A stretch of DNA of 45,751 bases from an uncultured Lachnospiraceae bacterium (lineage in GTDB: Bacteria; Bacillota; Clostridia; Lachnospirales; Lachnospiraceae), in the NCBI GenBank assembly GCA_910588965.1, contig CAJUSO010000022.1, positions 1-45,751 of the forward strand, in the 5' to 3' direction. The notes below the pieces were generated by a model, which saw nothing but the letters and a program-made list of their open reading frames with translations, was not told the DNA's origin and ran no database searches. Position numbers and translations under genes: made by a program. Positions 23,439-32,922 of this stretch are shown piece after piece. Position 1 is the stretch's first letter. Each line of letters opens with the position of its first letter.

Positions 23439-26400
23439 ATGAAGAGATTATTAGCGGCAGTGCTTTGCGCCGCCCTGGCAGCAGGGATGTGCCCTGTCAG
23501 CCAGACGCCGGCCGGGCAGCTGGCAGAACAGAGGATAGAGGGAGCAGGCCGGCCGTCAGAGGATGAATCGCAGGCAGAAGAACAGAGGATAGAGGGAGCA
23601 GGCCGGCCGTCAGAGGATGCGTCGCAGCAGGCAGAAGATGCCATGCAGGCAGAAGAACAGAGGATGGAAGGAGCAGGCCAGCTGTCGGAGGATGCGTTGC
23701 AGCAGGCAGAAGATGCCGGGCAGCTCCAGGGCTTAATGCAGGAAATTGCGGAAGATGGGGATGAGAAGGCTTATCATGCGTCTGGCATTTACAGCAATTC
23801 CTGGTATGAGATCCCTAATGACAAGAGCGGGGTGGACAGCCGTGCCTGGAGGGAAGGGATGATTTCCGGGAATGGGGAAAACGGCGTGATTACGTCAGGC
23901 GCCCCATATAGGGATACCTTGAATTTCCAGTATATCTATTTTAATTTCCCATCGGCGGATCCCATTGAGGCGCCGAAGGGGGAATACATGTACTTGGAGG
24001 AAGCCAGGCAGGCCGTGTTCAACCTGGATGACTCCTGGGATGTGCATGGCAGGAACCGGACATTTTACTATGCCTACCATCCGGGAGCCCAGCTTTCCTT
24101 ACAGATGGCTTCCCAAGGGACTGTGTCGGATTATAAACGGTGGACCAATTATGAGACGGCAGAAGTGGGCGTGGAGTTTACAGATGAGAAGGGGAAATGG
24201 GAGAGGCGTACCTTTACCTCCCGCGCGGATAATGTGACGGTTACCTCCATACAGCCTTCTTCAGATGGCGAGCGGGTAAATATGACCTTGTCTGTGGACG
24301 ACATTTCCAATATGTGCAAGGCGTATAATGGGATGACCCAGGTATTGGAACAGCGTTATAAAAAGCTGGTGGCAGAGGATTGCAGTTACATAGGATTGGT
24401 GTCGAAATACCCTTCTTATGCCAACAGCGATTTAAAATACGGCGGGTTTTCCACCATCTCTTATGTCATCGTGGAGGGCGGCAGGAAAGAGAAAATCATG
24501 CTTCCGGAATCAGATAAGACCCTCAATGTGGGGGCAGAGAACAACCCGGCCATCCAGATTACGGATGCGGACGCCGTATATTTGGTTACGAAATCCAACC
24601 GGGATGCCAATATGTGCTCTTTCCGGAATTTTGCGGCCAAGGAACAGTATGATCTGGTGGACAGGCTGGTAAGCGAGACAAGGGCTGTAGCCGAAAAAAG
24701 GGAATATAAGAATGACGACGGCACCTTTTCCTATGACAAGGCCCTGGCTCCCCATGCCAAGCTCCATGGAGAAGAATTTAACGCCGTGACTTTCACCCTG
24801 GAAGGGGATGAAGCGGACAAGGGGCTGCCTACGGAAGAACTCCTAGAAAAACAGAGGAACGATAAATCCCGCCTGAACCATGCTTTGCTGGAACGCGCCT
24901 GGTATGCAGGGCGCTATTCCCAGCTCTGCGCTTCTGGTATCTGCGCTTACCGTTTGTCCGGCATGTGGAGCGGGGAATACAATGGGGGATGGCGCGATAT
25001 TTTTACGATGGATGCCAATGTAAACCTGCAGGTATCCGCTATGAATACGAACAATATGAAATATGGAACCTTAGGCTATATCACCTATTTCCTCCGCCTT
25101 GCGGATGATTTCCGCGTCAATGCCCAAGAGGCTTATGGGATGCATGACGCAATCCAGGTGTCCGTAAATACAGACGGAGACCATGGCCAGGCAGTGGAAT
25201 ATGACAGGTGGTATCCGTTCCAATACTGGAATGCCGGGGCAAGCTGGTGCCTGCTGCCGATATATGAGTATTGGCAGTGCTACGGGAACCAGCAAATCCC
25301 CATCAGCGATTTGGTGGATTATTATGAGCTGCGTTCCGTGCTGAGCATGAAGGATGCAGATGGTGACGGGTATTACGAAGATTTGACAGATGCAGAGATT
25401 GGCCAGATGCTGTCAAAAGGCTATCTGGACCTGGAACAAGATATCCTGCTTCCCTTATTGACGAAACAGGCAAATTTCTGGGAGCAGCTGGTAACGCCGG
25501 AATATTATATGGACAAGGATGGGAAGGCATGCTATACCCAAGGGAAAACCTCTCTGGAAGAAGGGGAGCGGTATATGCTGATTCCTACCTATTCGCCGGA
25601 AAATAACCCGATTGGCTACAGCAGCACCATTACGGCAAACGCCACAATGGATATTTCAGCGGCCAGGGATGGCCTGCAGATGGCAATTACGATGGAACAG
25701 GCCGTGAAGCGCAGCGGCTATGAGCAGGCAGTCGCAAAATGGGAGCGCCTCCTGGAACTTTTGCCGGAATACAAGTATGACAATACGGCTTCCGGGGAAG
25801 GCGCGCTCCGGGAATGGGCTATGGACGAGTACACAGAGAATAACAACCACAGGCATGTCAGCCATTTGTATGTGGCCTGGCCTGCCTATGAGACCAAAGA
25901 GGACAGTGAAATCCGTGCAGGCGCCATCCAGTCTTTGGTAAACCGGGAACGTTACAATACCGGGGACGCCACCACAGGCCATGGGTGGGTGCATCGGGCA
26001 TTGGTGTATGCCCGGGTGGAAAATGGGGACGGGGCGCTTGATTCTTTAAAGCCCTTGATTACCAACCAGGTTTTCTATAGTTCCATGATGACAGACCATA
26101 ACAGCGACCGTGGCTCTGATACCTACTGTACGGATACCTCTATGGGTTTGGTGGGCACCATCAATGAGATGGTATTGTTTTCCAATACTGGGAAAATCCA
26201 GCTCTGCCCCGCCCTTGGCTCTGATTGGACCCGCGGCTCTATGGACGGCCTGAGGGCAAGGACCCGTGCAGAAGTAGAGAAGTTAAGCTGGGATACGGAA
26301 GCGGGCAAGGTTATGGCCCAGATACGTTCTGATATAGACCAGACCATTACCCTTACGTCAAAGCTGCCTTGGAAACAGGCAGATGTCTCTGGCACACAGG

Positions 26401-28184
26401 CAAAGGTAACCCCAGGGGACAGCATTACCCTAACGATGAAGGCAGGGGAAGTAGTAAAGGTTACCTTCTATGGGGATGAAGCAAGCAAGGAATCCCTGCA
26501 GGAAGCCATTGCAAATGCAGAAGCCAGGCGGGACAGCCATAAAGAAACAGAACAAAATTATGTAGCTTCCGCCCAGGCAGCTTATAGCGCCGCCATTGAA
26601 GCAGCCCGCGCCGTATGGGCAGATGCAGCTGCAGATACAGCCGCTATCCGTAAGGCCTTGTCTGATTTGGAGGGAGCCGGGAAGGAATTTGACGCCGCTT
26701 ACGACAGCAGCCTCTCCCTGATGCTGCCAGAGGGCATTTATACAACGAAACCATACCTGGAGGCCCGTTACAGCAAAAGCCGTTATCTGGAACCCCGCTA
26801 TACCCTGGACGGCACAGAGCCAACCAAAGATTCCCCGGTATTGTCTGGGAAATATGCGCTGCCCAGGGGGGAAACCGTGTGCAAGGCAGCCCTGTTTATC
26901 AAGGATTCCCAAGTAAAGGTTGGAGAGACCGTTTCAGGAAGGTATTTGTACCTGGCAGGGGAGAACCTGGCAAAGAACAAAAGCATCCGTTCCTCCCTTC
27001 CGGTTTGGCCGAATATGGACGTATCTAAGGCAGTGGACGGGGACAGCGGCACCCGCTGGGCAGTCAAAGGGGACAGCAGCGTCTATGAGGCAGAGATTAG
27101 CTTTGGCAAAGAGATCGGATGCAACAGCATTTATATTGACGAATATGCAGAACCCGTAGACAATGAGCAACACCGGATCCAAGCCTTTGATTTATACTAT
27201 AACAAGGGCGGCAAGTATGAGCTGGCATATTCCTTTGACGGGGAGCAGCCGGATAACCAGGCATTTGTGTCATACGATACATCCCGCAGCAGCCACGCAA
27301 AATATGCGGCATCCTTTGCGCCGGTAACCACGGACAAGGTAAAAATTGCCTTCCGCGCTACAAAGGAGATTTCCATTTGGGAACTGCAGTTGTTTCATTT
27401 AGAAGGGCCCGTATCCACCCAAGATTTGGAAGCCGCCATTGCAAAGGCCTTGGCTTTGAAACAGGAAACGTATACGCCAGAGAGCTGGAGCCTGTTGCAG
27501 AAAGCAGTGGATGCAGCCCGCAGCGCCATCCAGAAAGGAGAAATTGAAACGGAAGGGCAGGCCGAAAGCCTTAGGGAAGCCATCCAAAAAGCAATGGACG
27601 CTTTGGTGAAGAAGGATACAGGCCCTGCCAAGCCGCCAATCAAGCAGGTTTCCATTAAAGGGAAGGCGAAATACAATAAGGCGTACGGCGATAAAGCCTT
27701 CCAGCTAAGCCTCTCCTGCGCCGGGACTGCAGATGGGAAACTGACCTATACCTCCAGCAAGCCAGAAGTAGTAAAGGTATCTTCCGCCGGGAAGGCCAGC
27801 ATACAATCCACAGGTACGGCAGTCATCACTGTGAAGCTGTCCTCCAAAACCTACCAGGCGGCGCCCTATAAGGTAACGGTAAATGTGAAGCCTTCCAAGG
27901 CAAGCCTGTCTTCTGTGAAAAGCAAACAGAAAAAACAGGCAACGGCTTCCTGGAAAAAACTGCCGGACAAGCAGAAAATTTCCGGCTACCAGATTTCCTA
28001 TAGCACGAAGAAGAACTTCAAACCTGCCAAGCAGAAGGATTTAAAGAAAACATTAAAATCCGTTACGCTGAAAAGCCTGAAGCCCAAGACCACTTACTAT
28101 ATCCGTATCAGGGCTTACAAGAAGGTTGGGAAGAACAGGCTTTATGGGGCATGGAGCAAGGCAAAGAGCGTAAAAGTAAAATAA
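23439..28184 (+). CDS. Secreted GH95 family glycoside hydrolase (alpha-L-fucosidase-like) with binding modules
   Basis: 1581 residues starting 15 bp after the previous gene, so one operon. Signal peptide about 1-25, then an acidic three-fold repeat (about 30-98). The GH95 region runs from about 113 to about 1010. Matches to the family include the N-terminal GMISGNGENG, DANVNLQ with Asn527 and Asn529 (the water-activating Asn pair of AfcA), SPEN with Glu721 at the place of the general acid, and HRHVSHLY at about 804. Then come a FIVAR segment, a chitobiase-type C-terminal domain with YTLDGTEPT, a discoidin F5/8C domain (about 1176-1325), FIVAR, a BIG2-like domain and a lysine-rich Fn3 end. It likely removes fucose or a related L-sugar from host or plant glycans. 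Confidence 0.85.
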   Translation: MKRLLAAVLCAALAAGMCPVSQTPAGQLAEQRIEGAGRPSEDESQAEEQRIEGAGRPSEDASQQAEDAMQAEEQRMEGAGQLSEDALQQAEDAGQLQGLMQEIAEDGDEKAYHASGIYSNSWYEIPNDKSGVDSRAWREGMISGNGENGVITSGAPYRDTLNFQYIYFNFPSADPIEAPKGEYMYLEEARQAVFNLDDSWDVHGRNRTFYYAYHPGAQLSLQMASQGTVSDYKRWTNYETAEVGVEFTDEKGKWERRTFTSRADNVTVTSIQPSSDGERVNMTLSVDDISNMCKAYNGMTQVLEQRYKKLVAEDCSYIGLVSKYPSYANSDLKYGGFSTISYVIVEGGRKEKIMLPESDKTLNVGAENNPAIQITDADAVYLVTKSNRDANMCSFRNFAAKEQYDLVDRLVSETRAVAEKREYKNDDGTFSYDKALAPHAKLHGEEFNAVTFTLEGDEADKGLPTEELLEKQRNDKSRLNHALLERAWYAGRYSQLCASGICAYRLSGMWSGEYNGGWRDIFTMDANVNLQVSAMNTNNMKYGTLGYITYFLRLADDFRVNAQEAYGMHDAIQVSVNTDGDHGQAVEYDRWYPFQYWNAGASWCLLPIYEYWQCYGNQQIPISDLVDYYELRSVLSMKDADGDGYYEDLTDAEIGQMLSKGYLDLEQDILLPLLTKQANFWEQLVTPEYYMDKDGKACYTQGKTSLEEGERYMLIPTYSPENNPIGYSSTITANATMDISAARDGLQMAITMEQAVKRSGYEQAVAKWERLLELLPEYKYDNTASGEGALREWAMDEYTENNNHRHVSHLYVAWPAYETKEDSEIRAGAIQSLVNRERYNTGDATTGHGWVHRALVYARVENGDGALDSLKPLITNQVFYSSMMTDHNSDRGSDTYCTDTSMGLVGTINEMVLFSNTGKIQLCPALGSDWTRGSMDGLRARTRAEVEKLSWDTEAGKVMAQIRSDIDQTITLTSKLPWKQADVSGTQAKVTPGDSITLTMKAGEVVKVTFYGDEASKESLQEAIANAEARRDSHKETEQNYVASAQAAYSAAIEAARAVWADAAADTAAIRKALSDLEGAGKEFDAAYDSSLSLMLPEGIYTTKPYLEARYSKSRYLEPRYTLDGTEPTKDSPVLSGKYALPRGETVCKAALFIKDSQVKVGETVSGRYLYLAGENLAKNKSIRSSLPVWPNMDVSKAVDGDSGTRWAVKGDSSVYEAEISFGKEIGCNSIYIDEYAEPVDNEQHRIQAFDLYYNKGGKYELAYSFDGEQPDNQAFVSYDTSRSSHAKYAASFAPVTTDKVKIAFRATKEISIWELQLFHLEGPVSTQDLEAAIAKALALKQETYTPESWSLLQKAVDAARSAIQKGEIETEGQAESLREAIQKAMDALVKKDTGPAKPPIKQVSIKGKAKYNKAYGDKAFQLSLSCAGTADGKLTYTSSKPEVVKVSSAGKASIQSTGTAVITVKLSSKTYQAAPYKVTVNVKPSKASLSSVKSKQKKQATASWKKLPDKQKISGYQISYSTKKNFKPAKQKDLKKTLKSVTLKSLKPKTTYYIRIRAYKKVGKNRLYGAWSKAKSVKVK
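23526..23733 (+). repeat. Tandem repeat coding for the acidic linker of the GH95 protein
   Basis: Three in-frame copies of a unit encoding EQRIEGAGRPSED then a QAE-rich tail (18, 25 and 25 residues). The first two copies are nearly identical in DNA. The copies differ by a 21-bp unit, so the length is probably variable between strains. Confidence 0.8.
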
Positions 28185-28185
28185 T

Positions 28186-28349
28186 TGGGAAAGAAGCCTG
28201 TCAGACGGCCAAAACAGAAACAGGAAGGCCAGGTAGGGCAAGAGCCATGGAAAGAAGTTTGGCAGAAGGCCATAACAGAAACAGAAAGGCTAGGTAGGGG
28301 GAAGTCCATGGGAAAAAAGCCTGTCAGACGGCCATAAGACAGAAAATAG
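28186..28349 (+). repeat. Degenerate tandem repeat after the GH95 gene
   Basis: Two full units of 62 and 61 bp (28186-28247, 28248-28308) and a partial third (28309-28349) begin one base after the stop codon. Units share TGGGAAAGAAGCCTG-like starts, ACGGCCA and AACAGAAACAG. No ORF, insertion sequence or terminator is evident. A further 88 bp of unremarkable sequence precedes the next gene. Confidence 0.75.
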
Positions 28350-28437
28350 TGAGAGAAAGAGGAGCTGCTGCATAGAGGGTGTATCCCTTGCAGCAGCCTT
28401 CCGTGGTTTCATGATAAATTTGTGAGGAAGGCCGGAA

Positions 28438-29004
28438 ATGGGAAAAGAACTTTCAGAAATGACGTTAGAAGAATTATGGGAATTATTTCCTATCAGCTTA
28501 GTGGAACATAAGGATAAGTGGAAGGTATCTTATGATGAGACCGAAGCTTTTCTCAAAAGCGCCTTGTCTGGGTATCCGGTTGAGAGGATTAGCCATATTG
28601 GCAGTACGGCAATACCTGGGATATGGGCAAAAGATATTGTGGACGTGCTGGTTGAAGTATCAAAGGATTCCAATCTTGAGAACATTGCAAAGGTAATTGA
28701 AAAAAGCGGGTTTCTCCGCATGTCAGCAGAAGCCGGTAGGATATCGTTCAACCGTGGATATACCAAAGATGGATTTGCTGAAAAAGTTTTCCATATACAC
28801 CTCCGCTACACAGGAGATAATGATGAATTGTATTTTAGGGATTATTTGATTGGGCATACACAGATAGCCAAAGAATATGAAGCGATGAAACTGCAGCTTT
28901 GGAAGCTGTTTGGGCATAACCGGGATGCCTATACGGACAAAAAGACAGAATTCGTTAAGAAATGGACATCCGAAGCAAAAAAACTTTATGCGGGAAGGTA
29001 CTGA
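28438..29004 (+). CDS. GrpB family protein (nucleotidyltransferase-fold)
   Basis: 188 residues of the GrpB/UPF0157 family. The conserved core is visible: ISHIGSTAIPG, followed by the acidic WAKDIVDVLVEV strand, a VFHIHLRYTG motif and LYFRDYLIGH. GrpB proteins have a nucleotidyltransferase-like fold and some are fused to dephospho-CoA kinase, but their reaction is poorly known. Start ATG 28438 is preceded by GAGGAAGG. It sits between the repeat block and a GH43 gene and has no evident link to sugar use. It may be co-transcribed with the GH43 gene, which starts 44 bp downstream. Confidence 0.9.
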   Translation: MGKELSEMTLEELWELFPISLVEHKDKWKVSYDETEAFLKSALSGYPVERISHIGSTAIPGIWAKDIVDVLVEVSKDSNLENIAKVIEKSGFLRMSAEAGRISFNRGYTKDGFAEKVFHIHLRYTGDNDELYFRDYLIGHTQIAKEYEAMKLQLWKLFGHNRDAYTDKKTEFVKKWTSEAKKLYAGRY

Positions 29005-29047
29005 AAATATGCCCATCCATCCCCAAACCGAAAGGAGGCTTACCCTT

Positions 29048-32000
29048 ATGAAACATAGGATCAGGATTTTTTTAACATTGGCCTTATTCTTAGGTATTTT
29101 TTATGCCATCCCTGCCAACACCCTGCGTCTTTCTGCTGGCGCTAAAAACCAGGGTTCCTGGGGTGACAATGGGAACGGTACCTATAACAACCCCATCCTG
29201 CCTGGCGACTATTCCGATCCAGACGTCATCCGTGTGGGGGAAGACTATTTTGCCATCACGTCTACTTTCCAATTTGTCCCAGGGATTACCGTGCTCCATT
29301 CCAAAGACATGGTAAACTGGGAAATTTTAGGCGGGGCCGTAAAAGACTTAACCCGCATCAGCCCCCGTTACAATTACGACAAGATGCAGGGCTACGGCAA
29401 AATCATCTGGGCTCCCTGTATCACCTACCAAGAGTCCACGGGAACTTTTTTTATCCATTTCTGCACCCCGGACGAGGGCATGTTCGTAACCACAACAACC
29501 CGCGAGGGCATCTGGGACAGCGCTTGGACAGATTTGGAGCGGGTAACTTATGCAGATGACAAAAACGCCCCTGGCGGGGGCTGGGACGACTGCGGCGTCC
29601 TGTGGGATTCCGATGGCCAGGGATATCTGGTTGCCAACCATTTTGCAGGAGGCTACCAGAATTACCTGTTCCGTTTATCCCAGGATGGGAAGACCTTAGA
29701 AGACCATGGCGTCCGCATCCATTACCAGAACGACGGCTTGTTAGAAGGCAGGGGGGAAGGAGGCACGGAAGCCTTTAAGCTGTTTAAAAAGGACGGCTAT
29801 TATTATTTCCTCCACAATGGCGTCGTAGACAGCGGGAGGGAGCTTTTCTTCCTCCGGGCAAAGCATATCTACGGAGACCGCCCAGATGGCGGGGCAGGCT
29901 CTTTTGAACAGCCGGGTTCCTATGAGCATAGCCAGCACGGCGTGGTGGAATGGGGCTACCATGAATGGTGCCAGGGCAATATCATAGATACCCCAGACAG
30001 CTATAAAGGGGAAAAGAAATGGTATTTCTTCACCCATCAGGGAGGCGGTATGCCGGGAATCGGAAGGCCAGCCTGCCTCGTCCCTGTCACTTGGGGGGCA
30101 GATGGCTTCCCGGCAGCAGAAGGGTACAAGGAACAGTGGGAAAACATACCGAAGCCAATGCCAGAGAGCATGCCGGTGCGCCCACAGGCCTCGGATGATT
30201 TTAGCGGCAGCAGGCTAAACCCGCAGTGGATGTGGAGCTTCCAGCCCCAAGAAGGGATGTGGTCCCTTTCTGAGCGGCCTGGCTATTTGCGGCTGTACGG
30301 CTTCCAGCCCATTGGGAAAGACCGGTTGGATCAGGCAGGGAACAGCCTTCTGCAGCGCAGCTATGCCACAGAGGCTAATCTTGTGAAAACCAGCATGGAT
30401 ATCTCACATATGGCAGAGGGGCAGAACGCAGGATTGATGCATGCTTCTTCCGATGTCTATGGGGCAATAGGCGTCCGCATGGAGGGTGGCAGGAAATACC
30501 TGTGCAGCTATGCGTCTGGGGGCAAGGTGGAGCGGGTTGCAGAAATCCCACAGGAAGTATCTGCCGTATACCTGAAATCCCAGTGGGGCATCCACATGGA
30601 CAGCACGTTTTTTTACAGTTTTGACGGGAAGAACTTTATCCCGGCAGGAAAATATAATTTGCAATGGAAGAGCTACAGGGGTGACTCGGTAGGGTTTTTC
30701 TGTTATAATAATGAGAGGGAAAGCGGCTATGTGGACATAGATTCCTTTACCTACGACATGGATGTACAGGAGAGAGCCCCGCTAATCCTGGGCGTGGATG
30801 ATGGCGGGGTATATGAAGGAAGGGTAAAACCCATCATCCCAAGGGGGAATATTACGGTAAATGGGAAGCCCGTCAAGAGGGTATCCATTACCCAGCCAGG
30901 GAATTACACCATAAGGGTGGAGGAGAATGGCAAGTGGAATGAGGTGTCCTTCCAGGTGAAGAATCTCCCTGCGCCCTCTTTGAAGCTCCACTATGATTTT
31001 AACGGGAATGTGGGGGATACGGAATCCGTCAGCTTGTCAGATGGGAAGCTTGGGAGCTTAGGGAGCCAGCCAACCCCTTCTTATGGGCAGGGGCTTGGGG
31101 ATTTGGCGCTCCGTTTGGACGGCACCTATGGATTGAAGGTAGGGAGCCTGAAAGGCCGCTCCTTCACGGTTTCCATGTGGCTGAAAATGTCTTCAGAAAA
31201 TATCGGCAGCTGCAATTCCGTGCTGTTTGGGAACCGGGACAATGGGAGCAAGAGCCAGGAAAATTGGATCAGCGCCAGGTTTGACGCTGGGTATCCCTTT
31301 GTGTGGAGCAATTTTGGAGGCAGCCGCCATGACCTGGCAAGGGATTCCATCTCCTATGCGCCGGACAAGTGGATCCATTATGTATTTTCCAATTATGAAG
31401 GAGAGGTTACTACATATATTGACGGCACAGAAGTAGCCAATGCAATGGATACCTCCCCCCTTGCAGAAAATGTTGATTTTTATGTGGGCGGGACATTTTG
31501 GAACGATGCTTTTTATGGGTGGCTGGACGATCTGAAGATTTATGAGGGCGCCGTTTCCCAGGAGGAGGTAGAGCGGCTTTTCCTGGAGAAAGCCCCTGCG
31601 GCGAATAAAGCCGCAAAGACAGATGCCAGCAACATAGCAGTCAGCCTGGAAGAGGCTCTGGGAAATCTCAGCGGGGGGACGCTGAGCCTCTTTGGGGACG
31701 CGCGCTTAGAGGGCAAGAAAGTAGGCGCCGTAGCGATCCAGCTTCCAGCAGCTACGCTGACGCTTGCGGGAGATACGCAGATTGGCGCCTTGGATAACCG
31801 GAGCGGCGGGACAGTAGCGCTGGCGAAAGGATTTTGCGGAAGCGCTTCCATCCAGATCCTGGACTGCCGGGACGGCGCAGTAATTGCAAAAGTGGAAGAA
31901 GGCGCAGGCATAGAAGGGATTTCCGTCAAAGGGATGCCGGAAGGCAGAAAGCTGGAACTGGAAGGGGACTGCCTGGTCATCCGTGATATCCAGCCGGAAC

Positions 32001-32800
32001 CGATAGAACCTATTAAGGTAGAAAAAATCGTGCTTTCCAGGAATCAGGCAAATCTTTGGATTGGGGATAAGATTTCCCTAAAAGCAAGCGTTTCCCCAAA
32101 GGATGCTGCCAATCAGGCCGTAACCTGGTCATCCTCCAATGAAAAGGTAGCAAAAGTAGACGCCAAGGGGCAGGTGACAGCGCTGTCTGCCGGCACGGCC
32201 ACGGTAAGGGCTGCAGCAGCGGACGGCGCAGGGGCAGAAGGGACCTGTAAGGTTACGGTAAAAGCCCATATGGTAAAAAAGATTACGTTAAAGAGCAACT
32301 ATAAGACAGTTGCGGCGGGCAAAAAAGCCAAGATTACCGCTACGGTGGCCACAACGGGGAAAACGGCCAGGAAAGCCTTGGCGTTTAGCACATCCAACCA
32401 GAAATATGCCACGGTAAGCGCCAAGGGCGTGGTATCCACCAAAAAGGCCGGCGCGGGGAAAACCGTCACCATTACAGCCACCGCCAAGGACGGGAGCAAG
32501 AAGAAGGCGTCCATAAAGATTAAGATTGTAAAGGATGCCGTAAAGAAAATCACCTTGTCCTGCAAGAAAAAGACCGTTGCAGCAGGCAAAAAAATAACGG
32601 TGAAGGCAGCTGTGAAGGCCACAGGCAAAAAAGCCAACAAAACCCTGGCGTTTTGTACATCGAATAAGAAATACGCTACGGTGACCTCTAAGGGCGTCGT
32701 AACCGCAAAGAAAGCCGGGAAGGGGAAGAGGGTGGCAATTACCGCCGTTTCCACGGACGGCACAAACCGGAAGGCTGTGATAAAATTAAAAATTAAGTAG
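29048..32800 (+). CDS. Secreted GH43 glycoside hydrolase with LamG and lysine-rich Ig-like tail
   Basis: 1250 residues from ATG 29048, which follows AAAGGAGG; the open frame extends upstream into the GrpB gene without a ribosome binding site. After the signal peptide (about 1-31) the GH43 domain begins with NPILPGDYSDPDVI, whose Asp57 is the expected base. Glu241 in GGTEAFKLFKKDGYYY stands where the general acid is expected. A GH43-associated beta-sandwich region (about 375-580) and a LamG domain (about 641-845) follow. The C-terminus has a BIG2 domain (about 985-1080) and two lysine-rich Ig-like repeats (about 1080-1250). Likely beta-xylosidase or alpha-L-arabinofuranosidase activity; the exact substrate cannot be read. 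The tail is close to that of the protein at 34050. Confidence 0.88.
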   Translation: MKHRIRIFLTLALFLGIFYAIPANTLRLSAGAKNQGSWGDNGNGTYNNPILPGDYSDPDVIRVGEDYFAITSTFQFVPGITVLHSKDMVNWEILGGAVKDLTRISPRYNYDKMQGYGKIIWAPCITYQESTGTFFIHFCTPDEGMFVTTTTREGIWDSAWTDLERVTYADDKNAPGGGWDDCGVLWDSDGQGYLVANHFAGGYQNYLFRLSQDGKTLEDHGVRIHYQNDGLLEGRGEGGTEAFKLFKKDGYYYFLHNGVVDSGRELFFLRAKHIYGDRPDGGAGSFEQPGSYEHSQHGVVEWGYHEWCQGNIIDTPDSYKGEKKWYFFTHQGGGMPGIGRPACLVPVTWGADGFPAAEGYKEQWENIPKPMPESMPVRPQASDDFSGSRLNPQWMWSFQPQEGMWSLSERPGYLRLYGFQPIGKDRLDQAGNSLLQRSYATEANLVKTSMDISHMAEGQNAGLMHASSDVYGAIGVRMEGGRKYLCSYASGGKVERVAEIPQEVSAVYLKSQWGIHMDSTFFYSFDGKNFIPAGKYNLQWKSYRGDSVGFFCYNNERESGYVDIDSFTYDMDVQERAPLILGVDDGGVYEGRVKPIIPRGNITVNGKPVKRVSITQPGNYTIRVEENGKWNEVSFQVKNLPAPSLKLHYDFNGNVGDTESVSLSDGKLGSLGSQPTPSYGQGLGDLALRLDGTYGLKVGSLKGRSFTVSMWLKMSSENIGSCNSVLFGNRDNGSKSQENWISARFDAGYPFVWSNFGGSRHDLARDSISYAPDKWIHYVFSNYEGEVTTYIDGTEVANAMDTSPLAENVDFYVGGTFWNDAFYGWLDDLKIYEGAVSQEEVERLFLEKAPAANKAAKTDASNIAVSLEEALGNLSGGTLSLFGDARLEGKKVGAVAIQLPAATLTLAGDTQIGALDNRSGGTVALAKGFCGSASIQILDCRDGAVIAKVEEGAGIEGISVKGMPEGRKLELEGDCLVIRDIQPEPIEPIKVEKIVLSRNQANLWIGDKISLKASVSPKDAANQAVTWSSSNEKVAKVDAKGQVTALSAGTATVRAAAADGAGAEGTCKVTVKAHMVKKITLKSNYKTVAAGKKAKITATVATTGKTARKALAFSTSNQKYATVSAKGVVSTKKAGAGKTVTITATAKDGSKKKASIKIKIVKDAVKKITLSCKKKTVAAGKKITVKAAVKATGKKANKTLAFCTSNKKYATVTSKGVVTAKKAGKGKRVAITAVSTDGTNRKAVIKLKIK

Positions 32801-32804
32801 GAAA

Positions 32805-32875
32805 TTACCAGATGGCAAGGTGCGTATCAGATACAAGGGCAGTTACCAGATGGTAAGGCAGCAGATGCGGATATG
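32805..32875 (+). repeat. Short imperfect direct repeat after the GH43 gene
   Basis: TTACCAGATGG(C/T)AAGG occurs at 32805 and 32843 (period 38 bp), starting four bases after the stop codon. Remaining similarity within the unit is weak. It resembles the other post-stop repeats in this window but is the least certain. Confidence 0.45.
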
Positions 32876-32922
32876 GTTTTCGGATTGCCTATGCCATGGA
32901 AAAATTCGTTTGGGAGGGAAAA

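Noticed and set aside
28438..29004. Toxin or antitoxin role for the GrpB-like nucleotidyltransferase-fold protein
   Set aside because: There is no partner gene of antitoxin size, and the sequence matches the stand-alone GrpB family.
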